The notes under the pieces: generated by a model
The model's database searches: none
What the model was told of the DNA's origin: nothing
Seen by the model: only the letters and a program-made list of their open reading frames with translations
Source: Blastocatellia bacterium
GTDB lineage: Bacteria > Acidobacteriota > Blastocatellia > Chloracidobacteriales > JADJPF01
DNA length: 64,000 nt
Assembly (NCBI GenBank): GCA_016713405.1
Contig: JADJPF010000006.1
Coordinates: 62,001 to 126,000, forward strand
Direction: 5' to 3'
Translations under genes and position numbers: made by a program
Part shown: piece after piece, positions 15,378 through 24,427 of the stretch
Layout: every line of letters begins with the position of its first letter
How positions within the stretch are numbered: the first letter of the stretch is position 1

Positions 15378-17301
15378 ACCACCAGAACCTTCCAGATCGT
15401 CTTAATTCTGCTTCTTCACCTTCTCTAGCCAATTCATTTTTTGGAATACTGCCAGTTGTTGCAAGTGCTGGATTTAAGGCTTCTAGCCCTGCGGGTAGAG
15501 GATCGACTAGCGCGACATGATAGCGTCTGCTTTGTGCAACCATACTTAATTTAACTCTTACTCTTGCACCTGCTTTAATTCGCCATGTGCCGTCTTTATC
15601 TAAGGTTACATCCGTAGGGTTATCAACTGCTTCATATTTTCTTTCTACAGTAAAACCATATTCTGCTGCCGCTAAATCCAAGCTTTTTGGAGCGTAGCGC
15701 ATACCAGCACGGTAATAAATACGTCCTACGCCTTCTTTGCTTAAAATCAAGTTTTGTTCTGTATCGCCTAAGTATTTCATTGGAATATTAACTTGATGTT
15801 TTTCCGTAGTTCTACCCTTAAATTCATGTTCGCCTGCAAACTTATCCCCTAGCCAAATACGAGCAACAAAATTAGGTGTGACTTTTTCATAAGTTGCAAA
15901 ATAACGGTCTAAAGCAAGCAATACAAACACATTTTCTTGTGTGCTTTCCCAACGGCCTGCTTTACGATGATCTAGCAAGCCTCTAACTAGCTTAGGTATT
16001 AAATCATTATTTGGTTGATCTCTAAGTAAAGCATCTAGCAATATTGCATCTGTTCGATAGTCTGACGCTAAGAGCAAGTAAGCATAATCTTTATAATTTG
16101 TTACAAAATGTGCTGTTGCAGCAGTTTCAGTAGCCCTATTGTTAACAAATTGTCTAATTTCTTCTAACTCTTGTTTTGCGCTTGGCTCAGTCGCTAAAAC
16201 TGACCATAGCCAACCAATGGTTTCTAGCGACAAGTTTTCTAGCTTACGGTTATAAATTATTTCTTTAGCTTTATTTATATCCTTGTCGCCCATTAACTTT
16301 CTTACATACAAGGAATAAGCAGTTATTGCATCTCTAGCTTGCTGTGAATAATAATCAGGTATTAAATAGCTTTCTATATTTCTTAAGTAGTTTTGAGCCA
16401 TTGACAGATTATATTCAGGTACAGCATAGCCTTTTTCTTTTGCTCTTATCATTGCATGTGCTACGTGAACTGTGACATAAGGATCAGACTTTTCACCTTT
16501 TCGCCAATAATCAAAGCCTCCATCATTATTTTGCAAGGATTTAAGCTTTGTCATATCAGCAGCAATTCTAGCTTCTATCTCTTCTGCTTTTGGCAAACCT
16601 TCAGCCTTAAATGCTCCTAAAACATCTTTTAGCGCGGCAATAGTTAAAACTCTGGATGAAACTTGCTCAGAACATTCATAAGGATAAGAAACTATGTAAA
16701 GCACCGCATCGGTTAATTCTTGTAGCTGAGTTGATGAAGTAGAAACCTCTAAACCTCCAAATTGCTTATAAATATCAGCAGGTGCTTTAACAGGCTGAAT
16801 TATTGCGTCCTCTTCAAAAGTTCCATAAGTTGCAAAAGCTTCTGTAGTTGCAGGAGTCCAAACAGGTAAAGAAACCTGTGCTGCATCTGTCCATTTACCT
16901 GACACCGCGCCAATTTGAAAACGAGCTTTGCCAGCCATTTCAGCCGAAACAGGCAGACGAACTTCTACACGTTCATTAGCTGGAACGGTCAAGCGACGGC
17001 CTGCGCTACCTGTAATGGTGGCATTTGTAGCCCTCATTGCTACATCAACGCTTAACGGTGTGTCGGTTTGATTTTGTAGCACAATTGGAAACTCAAATTT
17101 ATCGCCAAAATTAAGAAAACGTGGTGCCGAAGGTCTAACCATTAGCGGCATTCGTGCAGTAAGCGAAGATTCGCCCATACCAAATTTATTTTCCCCTGCT
17201 ACAGCAATGGCTATAATACGATAGCGCGTCAAGCTATCAGGAAGTTTAACTTTAACTTGTGCATGTCCATTGTTATCAGTAGATAGCGCGGCTTCAAACA
17301 C
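15346..17301 (-). CDS. Alpha-2-macroglobulin family protein, thioester half (frameshifted)
   Basis: 651 residues covering the second half of the protein. Coding similarity begins upstream of the first ATG, at about 17366 (NDGKPIRVREDFNALAVFE). It contains the MG7-like segment (RMPLMVRPSAPRFLNFGD), then the thioester motif C-S-E-Q (Cys210 in YECSEQVSS) and the alpha/alpha toroid that follows. An intact CxEQ means this homologue can crosslink an attacking protease, as in family members that protect the periplasm. The link to the upstream piece is broken in an A7 run near 17370 and by at least one more change in 17440-17520; that stretch codes for an eight-proline run (TPPPPPPPPAAEAP), probably in the bait region. 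Confidence 0.87.
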   Translation of the reverse strand: MFEAALSTDNNGHAQVKVKLPDSLTRYRIIAIAVAGENKFGMGESSLTARMPLMVRPSAPRFLNFGDKFEFPIVLQNQTDTPLSVDVAMRATNATITGSAGRRLTVPANERVEVRLPVSAEMAGKARFQIGAVSGKWTDAAQVSLPVWTPATTEAFATYGTFEEDAIIQPVKAPADIYKQFGGLEVSTSSTQLQELTDAVLYIVSYPYECSEQVSSRVLTIAALKDVLGAFKAEGLPKAEEIEARIAADMTKLKSLQNNDGGFDYWRKGEKSDPYVTVHVAHAMIRAKEKGYAVPEYNLSMAQNYLRNIESYLIPDYYSQQARDAITAYSLYVRKLMGDKDINKAKEIIYNRKLENLSLETIGWLWSVLATEPSAKQELEEIRQFVNNRATETAATAHFVTNYKDYAYLLLASDYRTDAILLDALLRDQPNNDLIPKLVRGLLDHRKAGRWESTQENVFVLLALDRYFATYEKVTPNFVARIWLGDKFAGEHEFKGRTTEKHQVNIPMKYLGDTEQNLILSKEGVGRIYYRAGMRYAPKSLDLAAAEYGFTVERKYEAVDNPTDVTLDKDGTWRIKAGARVRVKLSMVAQSRRYHVALVDPLPAGLEALNPALATTGSIPKNELAREGEEAELRRSGRFWWYGTWYQHRKF

Positions 17302-17520
17302 TGCTAGCGCGTTAAAATCTTCTCTAACTCTAATAGGTTTTCCATCATTTGGCTGTGGTGCTTTTTTTAGGCATAAAGCTTTCAGAACGAAGTTCTTTTT
17401 TAGCTTCTATCCCATTAGCAACACGTGATCGCGCTGGAGCTTCTGCGGCTGGAGGTGGTGGAGGTGGCGGAGGCGTCACTGCACCTATCAGCATCCCCAG
17501 CAACACCAGTCATTGACTTC

Positions 17521-20500
17521 CTACTTTATTTGTTGAAATCTCCATCTCTTGATTGATCCTTCTAATTCTCCTTCTCCACCACCACCTCCAGCGGGAACTT
17601 TATTTTGTGCTAGTTCAAGTGCAATATCATCAGCATTAGCTAGCACAATTGAGCTTCTTAAATGTTGGTCAGAGGTTGACGAGCCACGTTGACCATAAAA
17701 CAAATCTATGGGATTTGGCATTGTATAATTTGATAATGCTAGAATCGCCTCATCCACAAGAAATAAAGCTACTTCGCCATTTTGAACAGGTTTATTAGCT
17801 GAATCTAGCAAGTTTAAGTCAATAATGGTTTCGCCACCTGGCTCAATCGCGCTTTTTTGTGGTTTAGCGTTTACGGTTAAAGTTCTACTAATTGGAGGGA
17901 TGGACAAGTTTAATTGTCCAACTGCAAAAGCTGGTCGTTTAGGTAGCATTGCATCAGGATTGCCATCTGTTGGCTTTGCTCGCTCGGCTTCGCCTACTAA
18001 ATCAACTTGCAAGTGGACATTTGGTAAATAGCCTTCTTCAATAGGTACTTTGATAATGTAACTTGGTGAATCTATTGTAAATCTTTCACTTTTTACAATT
18101 CCTAGTTGACGCAAAGTTAAAAGTCCTTCTGCGGGATAAAAAGGAGCTTGGACAAGGATTTGTGCTGTTTCGCCTACTTTATAATCTTTTTTATCTGGAA
18201 TTAGCTGGATTTGTTCTTGTTTTAAGTCTCTTTCTGGCAAGGTTTTCCCACCTGAAACCCAAAGCGTCATTTCTGTTTCATTTGGTCGGCCTTTTTCATC
18301 GGTAATTTTAGCTGTAAGTTTGTAGCTACCACCTTCTTTTGGTAAAAACTTAACTTCTACAGCGTCGCTAGCAGATTTTATTGACTCAACTTGTGAGTCT
18401 ACTTCTTTAGACTTGTAGCGACCAAAATCATCATAGTCATATTCAATTCTTGCTAGCCTTAAGTCTATGTTTACATTAGGGATAATTTTGCCGTCTATAT
18501 CAGTAACAATTGATTTAATGATAAATGGCTCATCTTTACCAACAAAAGTTTTTTCACTTCGCAAGCCTACATAAAGATTAGCAGGATGTACCAGCAAAGT
18601 TGAAGACGATGACCAGGCTTGACGGTTAACATCCATCACACTAGCTTGAACATTTAGGCTTGTTGGTTGAGCAGGATTAACTGAGTCAAAATCTATTCTT
18701 AAATTGTGTGTTCCATTAGGGCTAGTTTTGCCTTGAAAGCCTTCTGTAACGCTATTTGACTCTTCTGCACCGCCATAATAACGACCAAAGCCATGATGAC
18801 CATCAGAAATCCACCAAGGAGTCCATTTACCAAAAGTGTAATCACCGCGATTAGGCGGAGTGTAATTTGTTGGTGTTGCAGTAGCTTCCCAATTTACTTC
18901 AGCATTATTTAATGTACCTCCAGCATAGTAACTAGCAGTTACAGTTACATTTGCATGTCCACCTATGATATTAGTATTTTCACTAGCAGCAGTTGAAACT
19001 TCAAACTCAGGTCGTCTAAATTCCTGCACTTGAAAATTATGTGAGTGTTGCAAGCCTTCATAATTTGTTTTTGGTAAAGCGTCAAAGCTTAAATTAGCAT
19101 TGCCTAAATTCATAGTTGCAGGTAAATCAAGCGTTAAATTAAAACCGCCTAGAGGGTTAACTTCGGCTATGCCGTTAGTAATTTTGTTACCTTGAGAATC
19201 GTTTAAGCTGTAATTTACAGTTTTTATCTCACCAGCTAGTTTTATATCTCCACCTTTTTTATTTTCAAAAAGTCTTACCCATCCCTTTATTGTTACTTTT
19301 TCACCTGGTCGATAAGTCTTTCTATCATCAACAACATACCAAGATAAATAGTTTGTTTGTTCTGAGCGTGTCCAAGCTTGAGGATCATAACTAGAAGGAG
19401 GTAAAATTGCAGTATCTTTGCCTAATTTTGCTATTAAACAACTAACATCTTTTAAAGAAGGAGAAGCGTTTTCTAGCTTAATTCGAGCAATTCCGTCTGC
19501 TCCTGTAGTAGCAGAAATAGTTCTTAAATTAATTTCTACACCTGCTAGCGGTTTACCGGTTTTTAGAGAATTTGCCCAAACCAAAAGTTCTTCATTATCA
19601 AAAGTTGCATCAAGCCCAATGTTAGTAAATTGCACCCATTTTCTAATATATTGGCGTAAATAGATCTCTTTTGGCTGTTCTGTAGGCTCAATTAAAACAA
19701 AAACCTGTCCTGCTCCCGCTTGAATTGCCGCGCTAAGGTCAATAGCTGTTTCAATTTGTTCACCATCAACTGATTTTAATTTAACAACTTCAGAAGAAAT
19801 TAAGCGTCCAACAGGCTCTTTATAAGTTTCTTTTTTATAATTGTAATCTTCACTAATTTTACGTCTAATTTGTACAAAACTTGCCCAATCTGTTGGTTGA
19901 GCAGCATATAGACTTACTTTTAACTCTTTATGGTTTGTAGTAAATACAGGTAGTTTTGTAGGGCCAAACGGGTCTAAAACTAGAAATTCCCCTCCTAAAG
20001 AAGTTAGTTCTTTAGGGCTAGCACCCATATAAAAATTAAGTGTGGTTGGAGTTTCTAAAGCTTGTCCAAAATTATCTTTAACAAAACCTGGCTCTAACTT
20101 TAACTTATAGACTCTATTGCCTTTAAATTTTCCTTTGATGTTCATGTTATAAGCATAAAGTTGTATTGTTAAACCTTCTACTTTGGGTGAAAATTCAGCC
20201 TTAGTAAGATCTAAGGATTTTGGATCAAGGAAATTGTTAAAACGAACATTTACATAGCGTGTTGGAGGACAAGGATATTTTTGCTCATTACAAGTATTGT
20301 CTTCTACTCGCAAAGGTCTATAAGTTGTAAAACTAAAATCTTGTTTGGCAACAGTTTTCAAAGGCCCTTCGACTGATGATGCACCAGCTTCAATACTAAC
20401 ATTTATAGTTGTATTTTTTGGAAGTGGAGCAATTAATTTATCAGCTAGCCCATTGTCTATTTTTAGTGCTACCCAATATTTTTCTTTAGCTGATTTAGTT

Positions 20501-21012
20501 AAGCTAAAAGTTGGACTAGAAGCTATTTCTTCTTGTGTAGCTAACCTAGTTTTATAAACTACTCCTTTATCAGACTTAACCCTAATACTTTGTAAAATTG
20601 CTGTTTTATTTATTTCTTGGTCAAACTCTAAAAAAATTACAGGATTTGTATCTATTCCGCCACCTTCAGGAAACTGGCGTTTTAAGGTTAAAGTAGGTGT
20701 CTTGAACTGCCAATTTACAGCCGTTTGCAAGCTTTGACCTGTAGCGGATTTTGTTCCTGCTGGCACTTCAATAGAATATAAAGTTGACATTGGAAAACGA
20801 ACTTTAGGTTCAAAAACTAGGGTTTTTGTCCCTAACCAACGCCATTGTCCAGCAACTTGAGGACTAAGCTTAACAGGAACATTTTGCGCGGCTTCTGATT
20901 GGGAATTTAAGATAACCATTGGCTGGGAAAATGTAATGCTAAGGTTAGCTGCTATTGGTACTTCACCTTTAGGGGAATATCTAAGGACTTCTAAAGATCC
21001 AGATGAGGTCAC
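17521..21012 (-). CDS. Alpha-2-macroglobulin family protein, N-terminal macroglobulin-domain half (frameshifted)
   Basis: 1,163 residues of successive macroglobulin (MG) beta-sandwich domains: Ig-like Big-5-type start (LRYSPKGEVPIAANLSITFSQPM), then the MG1-MG6 region with WYVVDDRKTYRPGEKVTIKGWVR and NLYVGLRSEKTFVGKDEPF, ending in a Gly-rich stretch (AGGGGGEGELEGS). The open frame continues upstream of its GTG to about 21100 (LPPPKTGQVINTKFPPDKN), where a one-base shift joins it to the membrane-anchored N-terminus. These proteins trap proteases that enter the periplasm. Companion penicillin-binding protein PbpC, frequent next to the proteobacterial homologue, is absent here. Confidence 0.87.
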   Translation of the reverse strand: MTSSGSLEVLRYSPKGEVPIAANLSITFSQPMVILNSQSEAAQNVPVKLSPQVAGQWRWLGTKTLVFEPKVRFPMSTLYSIEVPAGTKSATGQSLQTAVNWQFKTPTLTLKRQFPEGGGIDTNPVIFLEFDQEINKTAILQSIRVKSDKGVVYKTRLATQEEIASSPTFSLTKSAKEKYWVALKIDNGLADKLIAPLPKNTTINVSIEAGASSVEGPLKTVAKQDFSFTTYRPLRVEDNTCNEQKYPCPPTRYVNVRFNNFLDPKSLDLTKAEFSPKVEGLTIQLYAYNMNIKGKFKGNRVYKLKLEPGFVKDNFGQALETPTTLNFYMGASPKELTSLGGEFLVLDPFGPTKLPVFTTNHKELKVSLYAAQPTDWASFVQIRRKISEDYNYKKETYKEPVGRLISSEVVKLKSVDGEQIETAIDLSAAIQAGAGQVFVLIEPTEQPKEIYLRQYIRKWVQFTNIGLDATFDNEELLVWANSLKTGKPLAGVEINLRTISATTGADGIARIKLENASPSLKDVSCLIAKLGKDTAILPPSSYDPQAWTRSEQTNYLSWYVVDDRKTYRPGEKVTIKGWVRLFENKKGGDIKLAGEIKTVNYSLNDSQGNKITNGIAEVNPLGGFNLTLDLPATMNLGNANLSFDALPKTNYEGLQHSHNFQVQEFRRPEFEVSTAASENTNIIGGHANVTVTASYYAGGTLNNAEVNWEATATPTNYTPPNRGDYTFGKWTPWWISDGHHGFGRYYGGAEESNSVTEGFQGKTSPNGTHNLRIDFDSVNPAQPTSLNVQASVMDVNRQAWSSSSTLLVHPANLYVGLRSEKTFVGKDEPFIIKSIVTDIDGKIIPNVNIDLRLARIEYDYDDFGRYKSKEVDSQVESIKSASDAVEVKFLPKEGGSYKLTAKITDEKGRPNETEMTLWVSGGKTLPERDLKQEQIQLIPDKKDYKVGETAQILVQAPFYPAEGLLTLRQLGIVKSERFTIDSPSYIIKVPIEEGYLPNVHLQVDLVGEAERAKPTDGNPDAMLPKRPAFAVGQLNLSIPPISRTLTVNAKPQKSAIEPGGETIIDLNLLDSANKPVQNGEVALFLVDEAILALSNYTMPNPIDLFYGQRGSSTSDQHLRSSIVLANADDIALELAQNKVPAGGGGGEGELEGSIKRWRFQQIK

Positions 21013-21056
21013 TTCATTAGACTTAATATTTTTATCAGGTGGAAATTTTGTGTTAA

Positions 21057-21398
21057 TTACTTGTCCGGTTTTAGGTGGAGGAAGCGAACTTTCACGTAAG
21101 GCAAATTCTGTTTGGTCGGTTGGTCAGTTTTTATAGGTTCTAGTCGGCTTAATATGCTTTCTACATCAGCAGTTGCAAGCTCTTTAGCATCAACTATTGG
21201 GACACGCTTTGGAAGTTGTGCTTCACCTTCGCTTAGGCGAAACTGCAATCCTTTTTTATTTTTAGAGGAAACTTCTTTTTTAATAGGGCTTGGTTGTGGC
21301 TTTTGTCTTTGTTTATAGTAATACCAATTACCTACAACAGTTATAACGACCAAAAGAAAAATACCTATAGCTTGTTTAGCTTTACCCATAAAACCCAC
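21057..21398 (-). CDS. Alpha-2-macroglobulin family protein, membrane-anchor N-terminus (frameshifted)
   Basis: First ~95 residues of the protein: a transmembrane helix (about 10-28, AIGIFLLVVITVVGNWYYY) followed by a Lys/Gln-rich periplasmic stalk. After LEPIKTDQ the frame runs into PTKQNLPYV and stops, whereas the neighbouring frame reads QTEFALRESSLPPPKTGQ and continues into the macroglobulin domains, so a single-base indel near 21100 is required. There is no lipobox; anchoring would be by the uncleaved helix. Confidence 0.72.
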   Translation of the reverse strand: MGFMGKAKQAIGIFLLVVITVVGNWYYYKQRQKPQPSPIKKEVSSKNKKGLQFRLSEGEAQLPKRVPIVDAKELATADVESILSRLEPIKTDQPTKQNLPYVKVRFLHLKPDK

Positions 21399-21511
21399 CT
21401 TAATTTTATTGGAATGGATATATTTAAAGTATCATCAAATGCTCTTTTAGTCGCCTAAGTTATTAAATTTGTTCCCATTTATCTGGCACTTTTATTTATT
21501 TTTTTGTCTAT

Positions 21512-21546
21512 AAAAAAATTAACCCAACAATCTTATGTTGGGTTAA
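21512..21546 (-). terminator. Intrinsic terminator of the aconitase-family operon
   Basis: TTAACCCAACA pairs perfectly with TGTTGGGTTAA (11 bp) around a 6-base loop. On the minus strand the stem is followed by seven T (complement of 21512-21518). It stands 39 bases after the stop at 21585 and closes the minus-strand run that starts with the subtilase at 27428. Confidence 0.85.
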
Positions 21547-21584
21547 TTAAAAAATTAAATAAATTGTTTTATTGCTAAAACTGT

Positions 21585-22349
21585 TTATTGATGATATTCA
21601 ACAATTTTTCCAGCAATAGCCGAAGCAGCAACCGTATATGGGCTAGCTAAATACATTTGACCTGGGCCGCTACGACCAGGAAAATTACGATTAATTGCGC
21701 TAATAGTTATTTGAGGTTTTAAGGTGCTAATGCCTGGCCCGGCATTTATACAAGCACCGCAGCTAGGTTCAATAATATGTGCGCCTATTTTCTCAAATAC
21801 ATCTACATAGCCTTTGGATAAGCAATATTCCCGTACTTCTTGAGAACCAAATTGTATAAAACAATGGACTTGTGGATGAATTTTTTCACCAGCATTTAGC
21901 GCGTCTTGGAAAACTTTTGCATACATGTCCATATCTTCGGCTTTTCCGCCTGTGCAAGAACCGCCATAAGCGATATCAATTTTTACTTCTTCGCCAAGTT
22001 CATCAACAAATATTCCATTGCCTGGGTCGCCTGGTAGCGCGATCATTGGACGTAGCGAACTTGCATCAATTTCAATTGTGTGAACATATTCTGCATCTGG
22101 GTCAGAATAAAGCCCTTCACAATATTTTTCTGCTTCTTGCTGGCTCATACCACGTTGAGCAACTAGAAATTCTGCTGCCTTTTTATCTGGTGCAATAATT
22201 CCAGTAAATGCTCCAACTTCGGCGGCCATATTGGTCATAGTTGCGCGTTCATCAATGTTTAACGCCTCTACAGCCTCGCCACAATACTCAACGATTTTAC
22301 CTATTGCCTCACCATTTTTAACATAAGGATCACGTAAAATTGCTAACAT
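21585..22349 (-). CDS. Aconitase/isopropylmalate dehydratase family protein, C-terminal piece (frameshifted)
   Basis: 254 residues holding the Fe-S half of the enzyme. GGSCTGGKAEDMD and EPSCGACINAGPG supply the three cysteines expected to bind the [4Fe-4S] cluster, and NRNFPGRSGPGQMYLASPYT is the usual LeuC-like substrate loop. It continues the gene that opens at 23582: the first piece ends ...VPESMRGNC and this one begins MLAILRDPYV. An extra base near GAGG and a missing A in the following AAAAA, only about 15 bases apart, restore MRVIVKGKKGDNITAKDFMLAIL. Both pieces are in the same frame, so the two indels cancel. Confidence 0.85.
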   Translation of the reverse strand: MLAILRDPYVKNGEAIGKIVEYCGEAVEALNIDERATMTNMAAEVGAFTGIIAPDKKAAEFLVAQRGMSQQEAEKYCEGLYSDPDAEYVHTIEIDASSLRPMIALPGDPGNGIFVDELGEEVKIDIAYGGSCTGGKAEDMDMYAKVFQDALNAGEKIHPQVHCFIQFGSQEVREYCLSKGYVDVFEKIGAHIIEPSCGACINAGPGISTLKPQITISAINRNFPGRSGPGQMYLASPYTVAASAIAGKIVEYHQ

Positions 22350-22385
22350 AAAGTCTTTTGCTGTGATGTTATCGCCTTTTTGCCT

Positions 22386-23582
22386 TTAACAATTACCTCG
22401 CATTGATTCAGGAACTTTGACGCGAACATCTTTTGTAATCCAGGAATTAAAAATGTCTGTTGTGCCAACTCCAAAGGCAACACAGCCAATTGCGCCGGAA
22501 TGAGGAGTATGCGAATCTGAACCGATAATTAGCTGACCTGGCAAGGCATAAGACTGTAAAATTTTGCTATGACAAATAGCTTCAGAGCCTTTACGATCAG
22601 TTAATTCGCCATGTAGAGTGATGCCTTGCTCACGAGCAAAATTTTCCTGTTTAAATTTTAGTTGATTAGCAACATCTAGTAGTCCCATAGCTTTACGCTC
22701 TGGAGACATTACATCATCAAGGAAGGTTAAATGGTCACGGAAGAAATAAATTGATTCAGGATCTTTAACTTTTTCTTGTTCGCCAACATATTTTTGGAAA
22801 AATATAGCTGACATCGGCGTAACGTATTCGTGCGAAAATCTAATGTCTGTTTGAACAAAACCAGAATCACCTGGTTTTACTGCTTCAACGCCTATTTTAT
22901 CAGTCGCTAAATCAACAACATAATGACGAGCAAAAATCTTTTCTGCTAAAGTCATTGGACGAGGCTTTGTATTAATTTCTGGAACGTATGCTTTGCCTTG
23001 TAAACGAGCAATATTAAAGTTAAATAACCCACCATATTCAATAATTTGGCGAGTAATTTCATCTGTTCCAGCAGTAAACTCGCTTAATTGAATTTCTTCA
23101 CCACGTTGTAATTTTTCAACCAAAGCAAAGTTTGTAGAGGTAAGTAGCCCAAGGTTTTGACAATTTTGGTTATAAATTCGCTCAATATTTTCGGCAATTA
23201 CAACTTGGATACCTGCACACATTTCTGCATATGGTGATTGCTCACGACTTGAACCTTTGCCACGACGCTTTCCAGACACACAAGCAACAAAATTCCCTTT
23301 TTTGACGCTACCACGAACAAGCGGAAATTCTTCTCCAGCTTTTAAGCCAAGATAAGGAAATTCTCCTAAAGTATCATCAAAGTAGTAACAAATATAAGCC
23401 GGTGTGATCTCGTCCGTGCTGATGTTATCACGTAGCTTTATAGAACTATCCCAAGTTAAATCTTCCCCTGCTAGTTGACGTTTGATTAGCTCTGGATCTT
23501 CGGTTAAAAAAAGCACACGCCCAGAAAACTTTACTGTTTCCGAGCGTTTTTGCACATCACGAGTCAGTAGGCTGTTAGACAT
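22386..23582 (-). CDS. Aconitase/isopropylmalate dehydratase family protein, swivel-first N-terminal piece
   Basis: 398 residues: a LeuD-like swivel domain (about 1-200, with ISTDEITPAYICYYFDD and GKGSSREQSPYAEMCAG) followed by the start of the LeuC/aconitase catalytic domain (ARHYVVD; GSDSHTPHSGAIGC). The order, swivel before catalytic domains, is that of AcnB, but the AcnB HEAT-like domain is missing; AcnA has the reverse order. The reconstructed enzyme is about 665 residues. It isomerises a hydroxy-tricarboxylic or dicarboxylic acid; aconitate, isopropylmalate or homoaconitate cannot be separated by eye. It follows the thioredoxin-like gene by 178 bases that contain a structured palindrome. 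Confidence 0.86.
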   Translation of the reverse strand: MSNSLLTRDVQKRSETVKFSGRVLFLTEDPELIKRQLAGEDLTWDSSIKLRDNISTDEITPAYICYYFDDTLGEFPYLGLKAGEEFPLVRGSVKKGNFVACVSGKRRGKGSSREQSPYAEMCAGIQVVIAENIERIYNQNCQNLGLLTSTNFALVEKLQRGEEIQLSEFTAGTDEITRQIIEYGGLFNFNIARLQGKAYVPEINTKPRPMTLAEKIFARHYVVDLATDKIGVEAVKPGDSGFVQTDIRFSHEYVTPMSAIFFQKYVGEQEKVKDPESIYFFRDHLTFLDDVMSPERKAMGLLDVANQLKFKQENFAREQGITLHGELTDRKGSEAICHSKILQSYALPGQLIIGSDSHTPHSGAIGCVAFGVGTTDIFNSWITKDVRVKVPESMRGNC

Positions 23583-23677
23583 AATAGTTATGCTCCTAAG
23601 AAAAAATTAATGCAAATTAGGTAAATAACTATTTTCTATTCTTTTTTGTTTTTTGGTCAACCTTTGCAGGAAGTTTT

Positions 23678-23746
23678 GCGAGCGCAGTTGTCTCGCTTGT
23701 ATGTTTTCAAAACATAGCAACTGCGGATGAAAACATCTGCGCTCGT
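23678..23746. repeat. Nested palindromic element upstream of the aconitase-family gene
   Basis: Outer arms CGAGCGCAG (23679-23687) and CTGCGCTCG (23737-23745) are perfect complements. Within them GCAGTTG (23684-23690) pairs with CAACTGC (23718-23724), ATGTTTTC (23701-23708) with GAAAACAT (23729-23736), and TGTTTTCAAAACA (23702-23714) is itself a palindrome. Some pairings exclude one another. It lies in the gap between the thioredoxin-like stop and the aconitase start; a dispersed repeat or a leader structure are both possible. Confidence 0.65.
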
Positions 23747-23760
23747 TGTAGGTTAAGTAT

Positions 23761-24348
23761 TTATTGTGCAGTAAAATATTTAGGCTCGTTGCCTGTTTTC
23801 CATTTAATGTTGCAGCCAAGACTAGCTCTTTGATTTTCACTAACTTCTTGACCATTTAACGCGGCTTCAATAGCTGCTCTTAAGTCTTTTCCTGTAATAG
23901 GAATTTCTGTCTTTGGACGGCTATCATCTAGCTGACCTCTATAAACAAGCTCTCGATTTCCATCAAACAAGTAAAAATCAGGTGTACAAGCAGCTTCATA
24001 AGCTTTAGCAACAGCTTGATCGCCATCATAGCAGTAAGGAAAAGTAAAGCCTAATTCTACAGCCATTTCTCTTAAGCTTTCTGGAGAATCATCTGGATAA
24101 GTTTCTGCATCATTGGAACTAATAGCAACAATGCCAAGGGCAGAATTTTGATAATCTTTTCCTAGTTTGGCTAGTTCGTGCTGTATGTGTTTTACATAAG
24201 GACAATGACGGCAAATAAACATCACTAGCAATGCTTTTTTATCTGCAAATGTTTGTAAAGAAATGCTTTCACCAGAAACAACATCCGTTAAATTAAATTC
24301 AGGGGCTTTTGTTCCTAGGTCTAACATTGTGGATAGAGTTCTTACCAT
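23761..24348 (-). CDS. Thioredoxin-fold redoxin family protein (AhpC/TSA-type)
   Basis: 195 residues of the thioredoxin superfamily. MLDLGTKAPEFNLTDV is the usual peroxiredoxin-like opening, and the active-site region is FICRHCPYVKH, a CxxC with the CPY pattern of the thioredoxin-like/DUF953-style redoxins. PDFYLFDGNRELVYRGQLDD is the conserved second half with cis-Pro. No signal peptide, so cytoplasmic; it likely reduces peroxides or protein disulfides. ATG at 24348 has GGAG ten bases upstream. It is part of the minus-strand run subtilase-repeat protein-TatD-redoxin-aconitase, with a 79-base gap to TatD. Confidence 0.87.
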   Translation of the reverse strand: MVRTLSTMLDLGTKAPEFNLTDVVSGESISLQTFADKKALLVMFICRHCPYVKHIQHELAKLGKDYQNSALGIVAISSNDAETYPDDSPESLREMAVELGFTFPYCYDGDQAVAKAYEAACTPDFYLFDGNRELVYRGQLDDSRPKTEIPITGKDLRAAIEAALNGQEVSENQRASLGCNIKWKTGNEPKYFTAQ

Positions 24349-24427
24349 TTAGCAATATCTCCTTTTATTTTTAATTTATTCTGAGATTTTACTAGCAACT
24401 AGGCTTTTTCCCAATGCTACTAGCCCA

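Noticed and set aside
23607..23855. 82-codon minus-strand ORF overlapping the thioredoxin-like gene end
   Set aside because: It overlaps the redoxin gene in another frame and runs through the palindromic element; no coding character.
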